64,000 nucleotides of DNA from Populus alba. Its lineage: Eukaryota; Streptophyta; Magnoliopsida; Malpighiales; Salicaceae. The notes beneath the pieces were generated by a model. It saw only the letters and a list, made by a program, of their open reading frames with translations, was not told where the DNA came from and searched no databases. Where the stretch lies: NCBI RefSeq assembly GCF_005239225.2, contig NC_133293.1, positions 19,808,333 to 19,872,332 on the forward strand, given 5' to 3'. The position numbers and the translations under genes were made by a program. Below are positions 44,246 through 56,420 of the stretch, in pieces (positions within the stretch are counted from its first letter, which is position 1; each line of letters starts with the position of its first letter).

Positions 44246-45065
44246 ATGGAAAATACCACCATTATTCATCACCATGAGGGGGGGTTAGAGCCTGGACAAG
44301 ACCTCTCCTTCGGTGATCTCCCATCATCCCTCGACGAAGAACCTGAACGCGACACTTGTTATCATGATGATCAAGAACAAAGAAATTCCTTTTCAAGCCA
44401 AGACTTCTTTGAGTTCTCGCCACCTGTTGATCAGAGCACAGAGACAAACCCTCCACGAGATATCATCGATCTTCTTTGGAAGAAACATACTCCACGAGAC
44501 AAAACAATACGCCAACAGTCCTAACCCTTTTATTCATGGTACGAACTCTCATAACCCATTCTGTCGTTCACCTCACTTGTTGAACAGAAGCAGACGTTCA
44601 CCTTCACTTCACATAGAAACCTCAAAACCTTCTCAGGCCCCAATTTCAACCGGTAGTTTCCGGGACCAGTACTCAAGTAATAGTTCAAGAAAGCACAAGG
44701 TCTTGATAGGATTGGCAAAGATTCCAACAAAAATGGACCTTGGTGACATCAAGAAAAGGCAGAGCCGTCAAGCACCGGCACCCATGATCCCGGCTGCAGT
44801 GCTGGCTGGTGATGAAAAACGCCTTTTTATGGGCATTGATAGATCAGGTAAAAGCAGCCAAAAGGATCGTGGGGAATTCGCCAAACCATTAAAGTGGAGG
44901 ACATATCTTTCAGGTTTTTTCGCCAAGGTTTGTTTTAAAGGGTGCTTCCCCTCCTGTGATCAGGGCTTGATCATCCTTGCACTTGATCAGAGATTGATTC
45001 TCGGATTTTATGTATATGGAAAGTCCATAGGTAATTATAATGAGTGGATTTTACTTGATTATTGA
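44246..45065 (+). pseudogene. FFEFFS/IIFCGKLIPY family, copy 4, broken by a frameshift
   Basis: The frame from the ATG at 44246 gives the family's N-terminal half (QDLSFGDLPSSLDEEPE, SSQDFFEFSP, RDIID) and stops at 44522-44524. A second overlapping frame supplies the rest from about 44464: SSIFFGRN in place of the IIFCGK motif, then KIPTKMDLGDIKKRQSRQAP (the MELSDIKxRQ motif) and a basic Lys/Arg end. The switch occurs within the core motif at ~44460-44475, consistent with a one-base indel there. Both halves are otherwise well preserved, and the second stays open to 45065 (extending beyond the usual family end), so the break is recent, or a sequence error. It lies on the opposite strand from copies 1-3, about 23 kb from copy 3, beyond the EF1A cluster. 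Confidence 0.72.
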
Positions 45066-45560
45066 ACCATCTCTACAGTTCAAATCATTCCCTTTGTGTG
45101 CAATACTTCTGAAAATGTGGAGTCTTGATGTTCTTCCAAGTACTCTGCCTCGGGCTACAAATTGGTGGCAAATTTGTATAAAGACTTCGTTTATATGGAT
45201 GAAATCTGTATAAAAATTTATCTTATCTTAGCTCCCTGTAATTTTTTTCTCAAAAAGAATTTAATAGAACATCTTTTAATTTCTAGTTTACATCCACAAA
45301 GAATCCACTTATGATTTCAACATGTTTCTACTTTCTACCTTGTAATTTTTTTAATTCAAATATAATTTAAACTTGTTCCTATATATATATATATATATAT
45401 ATATCATTTTAAGTGTGGTATATAATACGAGAAAAAAAATAATTTCTATATATAAAAATTAATTTAAGGATATTTTAAAAAGATTTGGAAAAAAGTTCAA
45501 AAAGAAAAGGCCAAATTAGAGGTACACTATTTTGGTGCATTCAAAGGAAAACAAGAGTGA
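45066..45560. other. Intergenic sequence
   Basis: Contains an (AT)12 microsatellite at 45381-45404 and AT-rich DNA. No gene is supported. Confidence 0.5.
45381..45404 (+). repeat. (AT)12 microsatellite
   Basis: Twelve perfect AT units between the copy-4 gene and the bromodomain gene. Confidence 0.9.
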
Positions 45561-45564
45561 GAGA

Positions 45565-45616
45565 AACGACGCCGTTACCCGACATATCACAGCAGCATGA
45601 ATAAACCGACGTCGTT
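45565..45616 (+). promoter_or_regulatory. Paired ACGACG(T/C)CGTT motifs upstream of the bromodomain gene
   Basis: AACGACGCCGTT (45565-45576) and ACCGACGTCGTT (45605-45616) lie 28 bases apart, about 130 bases before the likely leader intron. The same near-palindrome occurs upstream of EF1A copies A and D. Likely transcription factor sites by recurrence; the factor is unknown to me. Confidence 0.45.
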
Positions 45617-45873
45617 AAAAAGAGAAGTCAGGTTTTCGTTTCGCAATTTGGCAAGACAGATAGCGAGACAGAAGCAGTCTCCCTGCGCCTGCTCTGTTAC
45701 TTACACCACTCCCTCTACTGTCTCCGTATACAGATACGTATACTTCCAGGTATTTTACCCATGAAATGTATGTATATATCTTCTGCTTAGCAATTCAATT
45801 TTACCATCATTGAATGTTTTTAACAAAGTTTAATTTGTATTTGTTTTCTTTTCTTTTCTGTTTTAGCAGTCAG

Positions 45874-48403
45874 ATGGAACCGTCGGTTTTTTATTTTAGC
45901 AATCTTCCGGTAAGAAATCCCGACGGAAACGATGCCGACACGGAGGGTTTCAAGCATAGCGTGGATGAAATTTTCCAAAAAGTTGATAAAGTAAGTCCGT
46001 CATCATAAAAACAATTGCGCGTAGAATGAATGTTGTGAAAGATTTGAGGATTATTTTGGTTTTTGCTTTTGAATCTGTAGTTGGAGCAAAGAATGAATGA
46101 GGTTGAGCAGTTTTACTTGGATATAAGCAAAAAGCAGCAGAGTGGTTCTTCGAAAGGTGGTGGTAGCTCGATTGTGAAAGACAAAGATAAAGAGAGGCAT
46201 GTTCCTAGTATTAGGAAACAGCAGCAAGATGCGTCAAAACGAGAGGCTGCTGCTGCTAAGAGAATGCAAGAGCTTATGCGCCAATTCGGTACAATATTGC
46301 GTCAAGTAATGTATCACTCGGTGCTTTCTATGTTTTTCGTTTGTCTGGATGAAACCTGATTTTTCCTTTCTGTTACGAAATCTTAAGGTGGATTGAGAAA
46401 TTGCTGTTTGGATTGTTTAATATGTTATGGAAATTGGTTCCTTTTACCCCTGCAATATCTCATTGTTATGATGACAGACCAATTAGTTATGGAAATTTGT
46501 TCTTGGATGCTCGAGGTTAAAGAAACAAAATAAGTGTTACGAGCTGATTTTCGTTATCTCATGTAGTTTCTTTTTTGTTGCCTTCAGATCACGCAGCACA
46601 AATGGGCTTGGCCTTTTATGCAACCTGTAGATGTTAAAGGTCTTAGGTTGCATGACTATTATGAGGTGAAGTTATAGCATCCTTCTCAATTTCCTATGTC
46701 ATCAGCATGTACTACAACAGAAATCACATGAAGCGCATTTACCCTTTTCCAGTGACTGCGCAGGAATCGTTAAGTATAATTGTGAACACTATACAACACA
46801 CAAACCCCTTTTAAACATGTATCGAGTTGTTTTTAAACGGATAGCGAATTGTGCTTTCAACTTTCAGTTTGTGTGATCAGGGATCACGCACATGCAGGTG
46901 TGACTTGTTACTTAGTTGGGAATATGACCCACCATGAATTTTAGTTGTTTCAATCATTTATCACTCCGGTTGTTAATTGCTCTACCATTTTAGAGTTGGA
47001 TTCCATCTGAATATGACTTCAATGAATTTGGCACATATGGTATTCAATAGGTTATCGACAAGCCCATGGACTTCAGTACAATAAAAAATCAAATGGAGGC
47101 TAAGGATGGCACAGGATATAAGAATGTCAGAGAGATAAGTGCTGATGCGAGGTTAGTGTTTAAGAATGCAATGAAATATAATGATGAAAGAAGCGATGTT
47201 CATGTTATGGCCAAAACATTGCTGGGAAAATTTGAGGAGAAGTGGCTACAACTTCTACCTAAAGTCACTGAAGAGGTATGTGTTATTGAGCTATCTTAGT
47301 CCATGATCTTGTTGCTGAGAGAAATGCAATTGCCTTGTTTTTTTGATTTCTGGTTAATTTTATGGAATACCAAATCAATACACACAGGAAAAAAGAAGAG
47401 AAGATGAGGAAGTGGAGGCTAAATTGGATATGCAGCTTGCTCAGGAGGCTGCTCATGCTAAAATGGCTCGTGATTTGAGTAATGAGGTATACTGAAACTT
47501 CACAGCCTTTCTCACAAATATGTAAAGCACTGAAAAATCTTTTAATTTGCTTCCTCCAATGCTTGATCTATTAATATTTTTGTATAACTATAGAATTCTC
47601 CATAAACATGTTGAAATTGATTTTCTATTGGTATAATCAAGTTCAACCATGCATTTCATCTTGTATTAGGGTTATGTTGGAAAATATGTTTTAAGATTCT
47701 GTAATGACCTGTTTTCAGCTTTATGAGGCTGATATGCATCTGGAAGAGCTTCGGGATATTGTTGTTCAAAAGTGCAGGTTAGCGGTGCTCCAACATTGTA
47801 CATGTAGTGGATAATACTGTGAATACAAAAGTTGTTTCTTATAGGTGTATTCTGGGTATGCTTAAAAGCTAACTTACGAGTTACATCTGCTTGAAGATTT
47901 AAAATTCTGTTTTCCAATTCTCCATGGAAACTAAGTTAATTTTGAAAATTCCATTCCAGAAAGATGTCCACTGAAGAGAAAAGAAAGCTCGGGGTGGCCC
48001 TTACGAGACTTTCTCCTGAAGATCTAACTAAAGCCTTGGAGATTGTTGCTCGGAATAATCCAGGCTTCCAAGCAACTGCTGAAGAGGTGGATCTCGACAT
48101 TGATGTGCAGGTCATAATTTGTGTTACAATTATTGCTTCTTTGTTAGATTCTTAACGAACTGTTTGGTAAAGGAATGAATTGTTGAGCTTGCTCTGTCCC
48201 CGTTGCAGACTGAATCCACCCTATGGAGGCTAAAGATTTTGGTGAAAGATGTGCTGGAAGTCCAGGGAAAAAGTGCGGCAAGCACAGGTGGCAATAACAA
48301 CAACAACAACAAGAACGCCAGCAATAACAACAAACGAAAAAGAGAAATTTGCGATGCTATTGCCAAAACTGCCAAGAAAAGGAGTAAAAAGCCCTCTTCT
48401 TGA
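45874..48403 (+). CDS. GTE1: Bromodomain-NET protein of the GTE1/GTE6 type
   Basis: Eight coding exons, all with GT-AG borders: 45874-45990, 46081-46305, 46588-46665, 47051-47275, 47388-47486, 47719-47777, 47960-48110, 48209-48403; 382 aa. A coiled-coil-like N-terminal part (LEQRMNEVEQFYLDI, ~40-55) precedes the bromodomain at about 108-205: ITQHKWAWPFMQPVDVKGL, then HDYYEVIDKPMDFSTIK and FKNAMKYNDERSDVHVMA. The conserved acetyl-lysine-contacting Asn is the N of KYND. A charged linker leads to a NET domain at ~267-320 (MSTEEKRKLGVALTRLSPED, then EIVARNNPGF) and a basic Asn-rich tail with KRKRE and KKRSKK (nuclear localisation). Such GTE proteins read acetylated histones; Arabidopsis GTE1 (IMB1) acts in seed germination and GTE6 in leaf shape. 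GTE1 versus GTE6 cannot be settled here. A short leader intron is likely at 45750-45866. Confidence 0.92.
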
Positions 48404-50419
48404 TCTTTTTGTACCATAAACAAGTGTTTTTCTGGATTCTGGTAAGCTTTCATCTTGGTTGCATTTTCCCATGGAACAAGGTAGCGGGCAGCAATTCTTA
48501 CTGTCTGATAACGAGCCTGACTTGTCAAGGCACATATCTTGACTTGTCTCTGGGTAAATGATATTTATCTTTTGAGAGGAGCTAGTTGTTACTAAGCCAT
48601 TATAATGTGCAATTGTTTTTTTAAAAAAATCAGAATCAAGCGCTTTTGCTTTTTTTTTTTTTGCTATGTAAATCTCCTTCGCTTGTGCCGCCACAATTTT
48701 GTAAGATGTACAACATTTTTGGCATGAGTTTGGAATGGAGGAGTTGGGCCCCTTCATGACTTCTTGGCCATTTGCTCAACACAACACTTTCAACCATCGA
48801 TTCGGACTTTACACACATCCCACTCTTCTCTGTCAGAGTAGGAAGATAGCTTTGATTGTGTCTGAACTGCCTAATGACTCTCACCCAGAAAACTTCCACA
48901 CTGGGTTACCTTGTCTTCTGTTTCTTAGTGGCATAATCTCTTTGCATCTTAATGTGATCCCGAAAATTTTTGCTTGGTTATCTTTCTTCAAGAAAATGCT
49001 TCTCCAATCCCTGTGATGGAAGATACTAGCAATATGAGAAACGGAGCATTTACCTTTGAGGCCATGACTGCTTAATAAATGAACATTTTGATTGAGTGGT
49101 GATGGTCGATTAGTGGATCAATGATTCGAGTGGTGCTGCTCGTGAGTGATACTTTTGTTTAATGGAGAACAGGGATGGGACTTGAATTTTCGCAACGTGT
49201 CACTTGGAACAGCTGGATGTTTACTGGCGGCAATGCTTTCCTGTTTAAGTTTCGCCACACCTTTTTTCTTTCTACGCCACGCATGTCTTGCTGCTCATAT
49301 GACTTCTTCCTCCCCAGTTATGAACAAAGGGAGGTTTTGTAGCAAAAGTACCTCTATGGAGCACCAATGGGCAACTGGATTCACGACACTTATCTCTTTA
49401 CTCTTATAGAAAGGGTGGGGAAATATGTGTGGGTGAGGATGGAGCATCTGAGGGAAATCAAGCCACGGTGCCGGGGAGGGGATGGCTTGCAACCCACTGG
49501 TGCTAGGCGATGGAAATTGCTGGAACTGGTGGCTGAGCAGTTTGCATCCACCCGCCCTTTCTTTTCAATTCCTTCTATAACTACTCGTTTTTCTCTCACA
49601 GCAACATGTCGTCTCCCAGTGTATAGAATGTCAAGTCTCCTGGCTTGACAGTAAATTAATCTATTGGGATTGGTCTGTACACCAGTTTCATGCACTAATT
49701 TCTCAGAAATCACAGCAGGTTGTATGGTACCAGCCAGTTCTTTTGTTTATATATAAACTTCCATGATCTTTAAAGTTACATTTTGAAGTGAAGGATCCTA
49801 TTTGTCTTGATGAAAACAAGTTTTTAGTATCGTCTCATGACACCGCTGAAAGCCGAGGAATGGAAGGTGCACCAGAAGGTCAAGGATGTCGATGCCCAAT
49901 TGCAATGCCAGAGGAGGAGGTGCTCCCTCTCCTCTCTTTAATTATTAACAATCGTTATTGTGCTATTGTTTGATGGAGTTTAAGATCAAGATTTGGAAAC
50001 AGATCAACAAAAAAAAAAAAAAAAGATGAAGGTTTTTTTTATAGAATATAGTCTCTAATATATTATTCTTCTTCAAAGAAAATGCTATCGTTTCCATACA
50101 AACCTTTGTTTTGTACATGTTGAAAAAAATAGAAAGTAAAAACCAATATAGCACATTACTTTCAATCTAAACTTTCCAAAAACCTTAAGAGCAAGCTATT
50201 AAATGTGAAAAACTTATAGATTTAAAATCATATATTTCTACCTAAATTCGTAAAATAATTAAAATGGATCGTTGATTTTTAGTCAAGTGTCACCCCTTTT
50301 CGCTCCTGTAAACAAAAGAATGTACAAAAGTTCAATAAGATGAATTCTACATAACAAAACAGACCCTATACACAGTTATTAGCCCGATCCTAAGAGTTGG
50401 GCCTCCATATCTTTATTCT

Positions 50420-50689
50420 TCAACACCTTGTCAATGTTTCAGCCCACAGCCATCGTTTAAGCTTTGGGTATTTGGGGTCCTTAAATTCAATATGCACAGA
50501 GGGCTCCCCAATATTAAAGCTTTCGAGGGTTTCTTTGTCGCCCGAATTATAAAGCGAAGAATGATCTAGTTCATGAACCTTTTCACACTCCAGATTTATG
50601 AAATGATGCATGATTGACTGGACAGGACCTCTTAACACTTCCAGATGCGCAGAAGAAAGAAAGGAGACATGACGACGCTTCCACGTCAT
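50420..50689 (-). CDS. Short hypothetical open frame, unknown
   Basis: 89-codon minus-strand frame with protein-like composition (NIGEPSVHIEFKDPKYPKLK near the end). No motif, signal or membrane segment is seen, and I do not recognise it. A plus-strand frame of 66 codons (50645-50845) overlaps its start. It may be the last exon of an unannotated gene or a gene relic; support is weak. Confidence 0.2.
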   Translation of the reverse strand: MTWKRRHVSFLSSAHLEVLRGPVQSIMHHFINLECEKVHELDHSSLYNSGDKETLESFNIGEPSVHIEFKDPKYPKLKRWLWAETLTRC

Positions 50690-51124
50690 AGAGACTATTT
50701 TAGACGATTAACGGTTCCCGGAAAAAACGACTCTTGGGTTTTTCATCGCATAAACCACCTCTTCCCGGTGAAATTGTACACGCATCCTCGGTTTAAATGG
50801 CGGAAACTAATGGAGACAGAAGCAGAGCTTGCGAAGCATCGCTAGGGTGCAATGTATTACGTGGCATTCATTCTATCAAGAAAAAGAAAATCCAAAGGAA
50901 TAACGCGAAATAAAAGATGCACCGACTGATAACGAGTTTTGACATGAAATTTCAGATAAAACACAACACGTCTTCCGGAGTTCCCGGAGTCCGATAACTA
51001 GACATTAAAATTAAAATAGGAGCTGTTCATGAAACTAGAAACATCACCAACATCTAAATTTAGGAGAAGCCAGCAAAAATGAAGGCAGAAACTGACTGCA
51101 GAAAGAACATCAAGCCTTGAATTG

Positions 51125-51164
51125 CGCCACCGCCGGTCAAGAACCCAGTTCTGAGAACAGCCTT
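51125..51164 (-). promoter_or_regulatory. Conserved 3' UTR hairpin of EF1A copies A, C and D
   Basis: On the minus strand: CAAGGCTGTTCTC, then AGAACTGGGTTCTTGA and CGGCGGTGGCG. AGAAC-TGG-GTTCT can form a five-base-pair hairpin. The same block lies at 28183-28224 (A, one stem base changed) and 39020-39063 (C). Copy B lacks it. Confidence 0.55.
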
Positions 51165-51276
51165 GTGATGATGGTGTCCACATAAAACTAAAGGTCTCAT
51201 GACACAAAGATAGACAACCAATAAAAAGCAAGATATTATTTTTAAAATAGCTTTCAATAGCATCAACCTGCACGGT

Positions 51277-52750
51277 TCACTTGGCACCCTTCTTGGCAGC
51301 AGATTTGGTCACCTTAGCACCAGAGGGATCCTTCTTCTCCACGTTCTTGATAACTCCCACAGCAACGGTCTGGCGCATGTCCCTCACAGCAAAACGACCG
51401 AGTGGAGGATACGCTGAGAAAGTCTCCACCACCATGGGCTTGGTGGGAATCATCTTAATCATACCAGCATCACCGTTCTTCAGGAACTTGGGCTCCTTCT
51501 CCAGTTCCTTACCAGACCGCCTGTCGATCTTGGTGAGGATCTCAGCAAACTTCACAGCAATGTGAGAGGTGTGGCAGTCAAGGACAGGTGCGTAACCGTT
51601 TCCGATCTGCCCAGGATGGTTCATGATGATAACCTGGGCAGTGAAGTTGGCAGCCTCCCTTGCAGGATCGTCCTTGGAGTTTGAGGCAACAAAACCACGC
51701 TTCAGATCCTTAACAGCAACATTCTTGACGTTGAACCCCACATTGTCACCAGGAAGAGCCTCCTGGAGAGCCTCGTGGTGCATCTCAACAGACTTGACTT
51801 CAGTGCTCAGTCCAGTTGGACCGAAAGTGACAACCATGCCGGGCTTGAGGACACCAGTTTCAACACGACCCACTGGGACAGTTCCGATACCACCAATCTT
51901 GTACACGTCCTGAAGTGGGAGACGGAGGGGCTTGTCTGAGGGCCTCTTGGGCTCCTGGATCTGGTCGAGGGCATCCAGGAGTGTTGGGCCCTTGTACCAG
52001 TCAAGGTTGGTGGACCTCTCAATCATGTTGTCGCCCTCAAATCCAGAGATAGGGACAAAGGGAATCTTGTCAGGGTTGTAACCGACCTTCTTCAAGTAGG
52101 ATGACACTTCCTTGACAATTTCATCATACCTTGCCTTGGAGTACTTTGGAGTGGTGGCGTCCATCTGTTCCAAGAATCCAAGAATAAAGATTAGCAAGTC
52201 GAAGAAATCTTCTCAAATACACGTGACAATACAGATCAATGCAAAATGAGCAATAAACTCAACTTGAAAGAAGAGAATAGAAATATACCTTGTTACAGCA
52301 GCAGATCATTTGCTTCACACCAAGGGTGAAGGCAAGGAGTGCGTGCTCACGGGTCTGGCCATCCTTGGAGATACCAGCTTCGAAACCACCAGTGGTGGAA
52401 TCAATGATAAGCACGGCACAGTCAGCCTGGGAAGTTCCAGTAATCATGTTCTTGATAAAGTCACGATGTCCAGGGGCATCGATGACAGTGCAGTAGTACC
52501 TGGTGGTCTCAAACTTCCACAAGGCAATATCAATGGTAATTCCACGCTCGCGCTCAGCCTTGAGCTTGTCGAGCACCCACGCATACTTGAATGACCTCTT
52601 GTTCATCTCAGCAGCTTCCTTCTCGAACCTCTCAATGACACGCTTGTCAATACCTCCAAGCTTATAAATCAAGTGGCCAGTGGTGGTCGATTTTCCAGAG
52701 TCAACATGGCCAATGACAACGATGTTGATGTGAGTCTTCTCTTTACCCAT
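51277..52750 (-). CDS. EF1A: Translation elongation factor 1-alpha, copy D
   Basis: Minus strand, exons 52750-52289 and 52164-51277, 449 aa, same protein as copies B and C as far as I can compare (T6, R84, K146, V259, L260, S274, T402, A405, N428, A448). [13 protein letters not shown] and NKMD motifs are intact with the intron between NK and MD. Leader intron inferred at 53526-52771 (756 bases, close in length to the 759 of copy A). The coding intron is like those of A and B, the 3' UTR like those of A and C, and the distal promoter like that of A. It is the only inverted copy, ~12 kb from copy C, with three unrelated protein genes between. Confidence 0.97.
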
Positions 52751-53605
52751 GCTTAAGTCTTAGTGTTAAACTGTTAAACATAAAAAATATAATGTTAGAA
52801 ACCATCCATGCCATACTAAAAATACACAATGAGAGCATAATCGAAAGAAGGAATAAAGTCAACATCCAGAGGATAAATCATAGCAGTAGCTTTAAATTAT
52901 TGACAGATTTTAGTAATTAAATTTCCAAAACCTCAACCTATAATAAAATTGCTATTAAAATCACAAAGCAGCACAGTGAGAACTGTTTATATAACAATTC
53001 TTCAAGATGCAACATCCGTTTAAACTTTAAAGAGAACAAAAACACCAACTATCCAGTATCTGATAAACAGTTGCAGCTTTTCAAATTTACAAATTTCAAA
53101 TCCTGAAAATTAAACAAGTCTATTATCTCATCAACAAACGATTAACAGATCTAGATATCATCCATGAGAAGCCAGGTCAACAGATATGTAAAAAAAATAT
53201 TTTTCTTCAGAAGATCATAACAACAACAATTAATTTCTAATATCCATATCTGTCAAGCAGGAACAATTATCATTTAAGTTCTAACACGGAATCCAAATAC
53301 ACTAATGATATCTTTTAGATCTGCGTAAAAAAATAAAAATAAAAAAAAAAGAATTACAAAGGCACCAACAGTCAAATTTTAAACATAATACAGCTTAAAA
53401 TCTTCGACAGCGAAACCAGAAAAACTAACAAAACTTAATTAGAGATTAACCAGAAAAACACAATTACAATAACCTTTATTAGAACTAGAATAGAAAGAAA
53501 AGAGAGATAGATATCGAAGAATCAACCTGAAGAAAGTTTCGCTTAAACCTTAGCCGCGAAGGAGATGATAGGCAGAGAGTAGCTAATGGGGGTGAAGAGA
53601 GAGTG

Positions 53606-53662
53606 TAGGGTTTGTGTCATTTATATTGCAAATATTGTAATTTGAGTTCCTAAACTGTCCTT
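53606..53662 (-). promoter_or_regulatory. Core promoter of EF1A copy D
   Basis: Read on the minus strand: AAGGACAGTTTAGGAA (53662-53647), TATAAATG (53625-53618) and AAACCCTA (53613-53606). Same order and similar spacing as the other three copies. Confidence 0.75.
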
Positions 53663-53764
53663 GTTATTAATTTAGAATCCCTGAGATATCCTCTCGTGAC
53701 TTTTCCCTGATGTGTATATATAACCAGCCGCATGAATGTGCGTATTGCTATTCTGCTAGCAAAT

Positions 53765-53950
53765 CAGTGCCAATGTTCGTTCACGCGCTTTAGAAAAGCG
53801 TGGAAGTGGTGGAAGTGTCTGTGTCCACTTTCAGGTTTAAGGATTTGACAGGGTGTCGTAGAGAATACGGTAGAAAAATGAGAGAAATGTCAAATGATGA
53901 ACACTTGCTGTCCGCAAAAGGCAAAGGCAGAAGAATAAACGACGTCATGT
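53765..53950 (-). promoter_or_regulatory. Distal upstream module shared by EF1A copies D and A
   Basis: On the minus strand, in order: ACAACATGACGTCGTTT, AATCCTTAAACCTGAAAGTG followed by GACACA, and TAAAGCGCGTGAACG, matching 25386-25560 upstream of copy A. A chance open frame on the plus strand (53800-54003) is not a gene. Confidence 0.6.
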
Positions 53951-55859
53951 TGTCTGTTTTTGTAGGCTATTTTTGGGAGTTTATTCCAGGAGTGCCACAT
54001 TAGAAAAAATATTTCTGATATATTAAAAAATAATTCTTAATCTAACACAGTAATTAATATGCATGCAGCAACTAACAAATTTCATTTTTTTTTGTTCTCA
54101 AATAATTCATCTATGCAAAAATCAACATTTTTATAAAGATTCAATGATATGAAAAAAATAAAAATATTTAATGACTATAAAAAAAAAAGATGACATGCCA
54201 AAAAAAAATCAAGAAATGAGAAAAAAGAAAAAGGAAATAGTGAGGCATTAGAGACATATAGCTTTAACAATAAAACTCTTAGTACTATCAAAAAAATAAC
54301 GATTAAATAAATTCATACACAAATTAAAAAACCAACTTCAAAACTAGTGGATAAGATGTTAACAAGTGAGCATGTTGTCATTTTTAAATTGCATGTGCAT
54401 TTCACGAGAAACTTTGAAGTTAGTTTTTCATGGTGTTTATAGATTTGTTTCATCTATATATTTTTCAATAGTACTATGAGTTTTATCATTGGGACTTTGG
54501 TGTATTTATGATACTTCATTCCTTTTTTTTTTTTTTATCTCTCTCTTCTTCTTCTTTTTTTTTCATTATATTTTCTTAGCCATTATATCATTTTTGTTTC
54601 TTTCATGCAATTTGGATCTTTATAAAAATGCATGTTGACTTCTGCCCATGTGAATTATTTGAGAAAATAAAGAAATAATTGAATTTCATTGGTTGTGCAT
54701 GTGCTCAAGACACATAATTGCACATGTCAACTATTGTGTTAGCTTGAGAATTATTTTTCTAGATGTGTTGATTTGGAGAGAAGAAAAATTTATACCATGC
54801 TAGTTTAGGAAAAAAATCTTCTATTTTTGGTTATTAGCATATATTTTTTAAAAAAATATCAAAATAACATAGAAAAAAAGAATTGGTGAAACAACATAAT
54901 CTATATACGTTGCGATTGAGAAACATGATATTTATAACTTGTTGCTATTCAAAACAACGACGTCCAATGAAAAAATCTAAATGGGCAAGAAAAATAAGTG
55001 GGGATGGAGAAAAAATAAAGAAAGAAAAAAATAAAAAAATATACCTTAAAGACACCTTGAAGCTCTGATCCCTACATTATCAGTACTATTAGAAAGATTT
55101 CAATAAGACAAATCTAACAAGTCACTTGTTGCCTTTGAGCGACATGTATGACCCACTTGGGCCGCCAATGATGATCTTTCTTAATATCATTGGATTTGTC
55201 CCGTCAAATTCCATTTGATGATATTGGTAGTGTTGTAATCAAAATTTTAGTGTATCTTTAGGACCATTTTCTTTATTTATTTCTTTTTTTCTTTATACTC
55301 TCTCCTTCCCACTAGATGTGTTTTATTCAATGTTGTTATTCTTAACAATGACAAACTATAAATATCATGTTTTTCAATTATGGCATGTATAAATTGTGTT
55401 ATTTCACCATGTTTTTATATATATAAATGCTATTTTGTCAATTTTTTCAATGTATTATGCTAATTTTTTTTTAAGAAAATCATTCTTGTACAAAATTAGT
55501 TAGACACTAGCATGCTTCATGTGTTGCACCACGAGCTGGACTAGAAATTTTTGAACATTTTAAAAATTTTCAACTTGTAAGATATTATCATTAAACTTGA
55601 TCTAACAAATCAAACTTGAAAACTCTCAACTTGAGTCCTTGTTAAGTCTCGACATCCAATTAATTCATGTGAGGGTTGTTTTGACGTGACTTGGTCGACT
55701 TTGTGAGTCTAGATATAAAAAAAATCAAAGGATAAAAAAAAATAACATAAAAGACAAAGACAAGACACACATGTTTAAAGACATTCATAGATGACCATTA
55801 AAAAAACATTTGACTTTTTTAGAAAATAAAAGCTAATTTTTTTTTTTTACATTGAGAAA

Positions 55860-56420
55860 ATGATGTGTTTGATCGATTTGGGTTAACTCACTAAACATGT
55901 GACTTGAATTATGAATTCTAACAAGTTGAATAATTTTTTTTTTATATTTTAATTACATAATAAAAAAATTAAGACCAATTCAAAATCACATCAATACTAA
56001 AATATGAAATTAAAAAAATCATAAAAATCCAACACTAAAGGGTTTTTTTATATAAAAAAAGCCATGCACGCAAACCTGAGTTGTCTAACATATCAAGGCC
56101 TTAAAAAAATCCTTAGTGCATGGGCCTAGGTTAGGCAACTTGGACGGATAATAAAAAGTTGTTTGAGTTTTGAAAAATAAAGCTAACATATTTGTTTTTT
56201 AAAAAAATTAAACAATGATGCAATGGATCAATTTGAGAGACCCGGATTAACTCGTCAAACCTGGTTTGTGAACTCTAATGAGTTTAGTATCATTTTTTTT
56301 TCTATTTTAATTGCATAATAAAAATAAAGATCAATTTAAAATCAACCCGCTATCAAATAATAAAATTAAAAAAAAACATGAAAAAATTCACACACAAAAA
56401 ACAAAATCAATTGAACTCAA
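55860..56420 (+). repeat. Diverged direct repeat, about 360 bases apart
   Basis: Two related stretches, ~55860-56060 and ~56215-56420, share GGGTTAACTCACTAAAC / CGGATTAACTCGTCAAAC, GAATTCTAACAAGTT / GAACTCTAATGAGTT, ATTTTAATT(A/G)CATAATAAAA and a following (A/G)ACCAATTCAAAATCA-like word. The wording resembles arms of the CATAGTTTTGAAAC element family, so this may be an old insertion of a related element. Confidence 0.5.

Larger units (their letters stand above)
48404..51276. other. 3' UTR of the bromodomain gene and intergenic sequence
   Basis: 3' UTR to about 48700, then sequence with frames of 60-100 codons on both strands (48735-49016, 49146-49409, 49390-49713), none recognisable. A minus-strand frame at 50420-50689 is described separately. 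The 3' UTR of EF1A copy D occupies about 51000-51276. Confidence 0.4.

Noticed and set aside
49146..49713. Overlapping frames of 87-107 codons on both strands
   Set aside because: No recognisable protein, no shared exon structure and no conserved motif; treated as intergenic.
53800..54003. Plus-strand frame of 67 codons upstream of EF1A copy D
   Set aside because: It overlaps the non-coding module conserved with copy A (where the corresponding frame is on the minus strand). Conservation is in DNA blocks, not codons.
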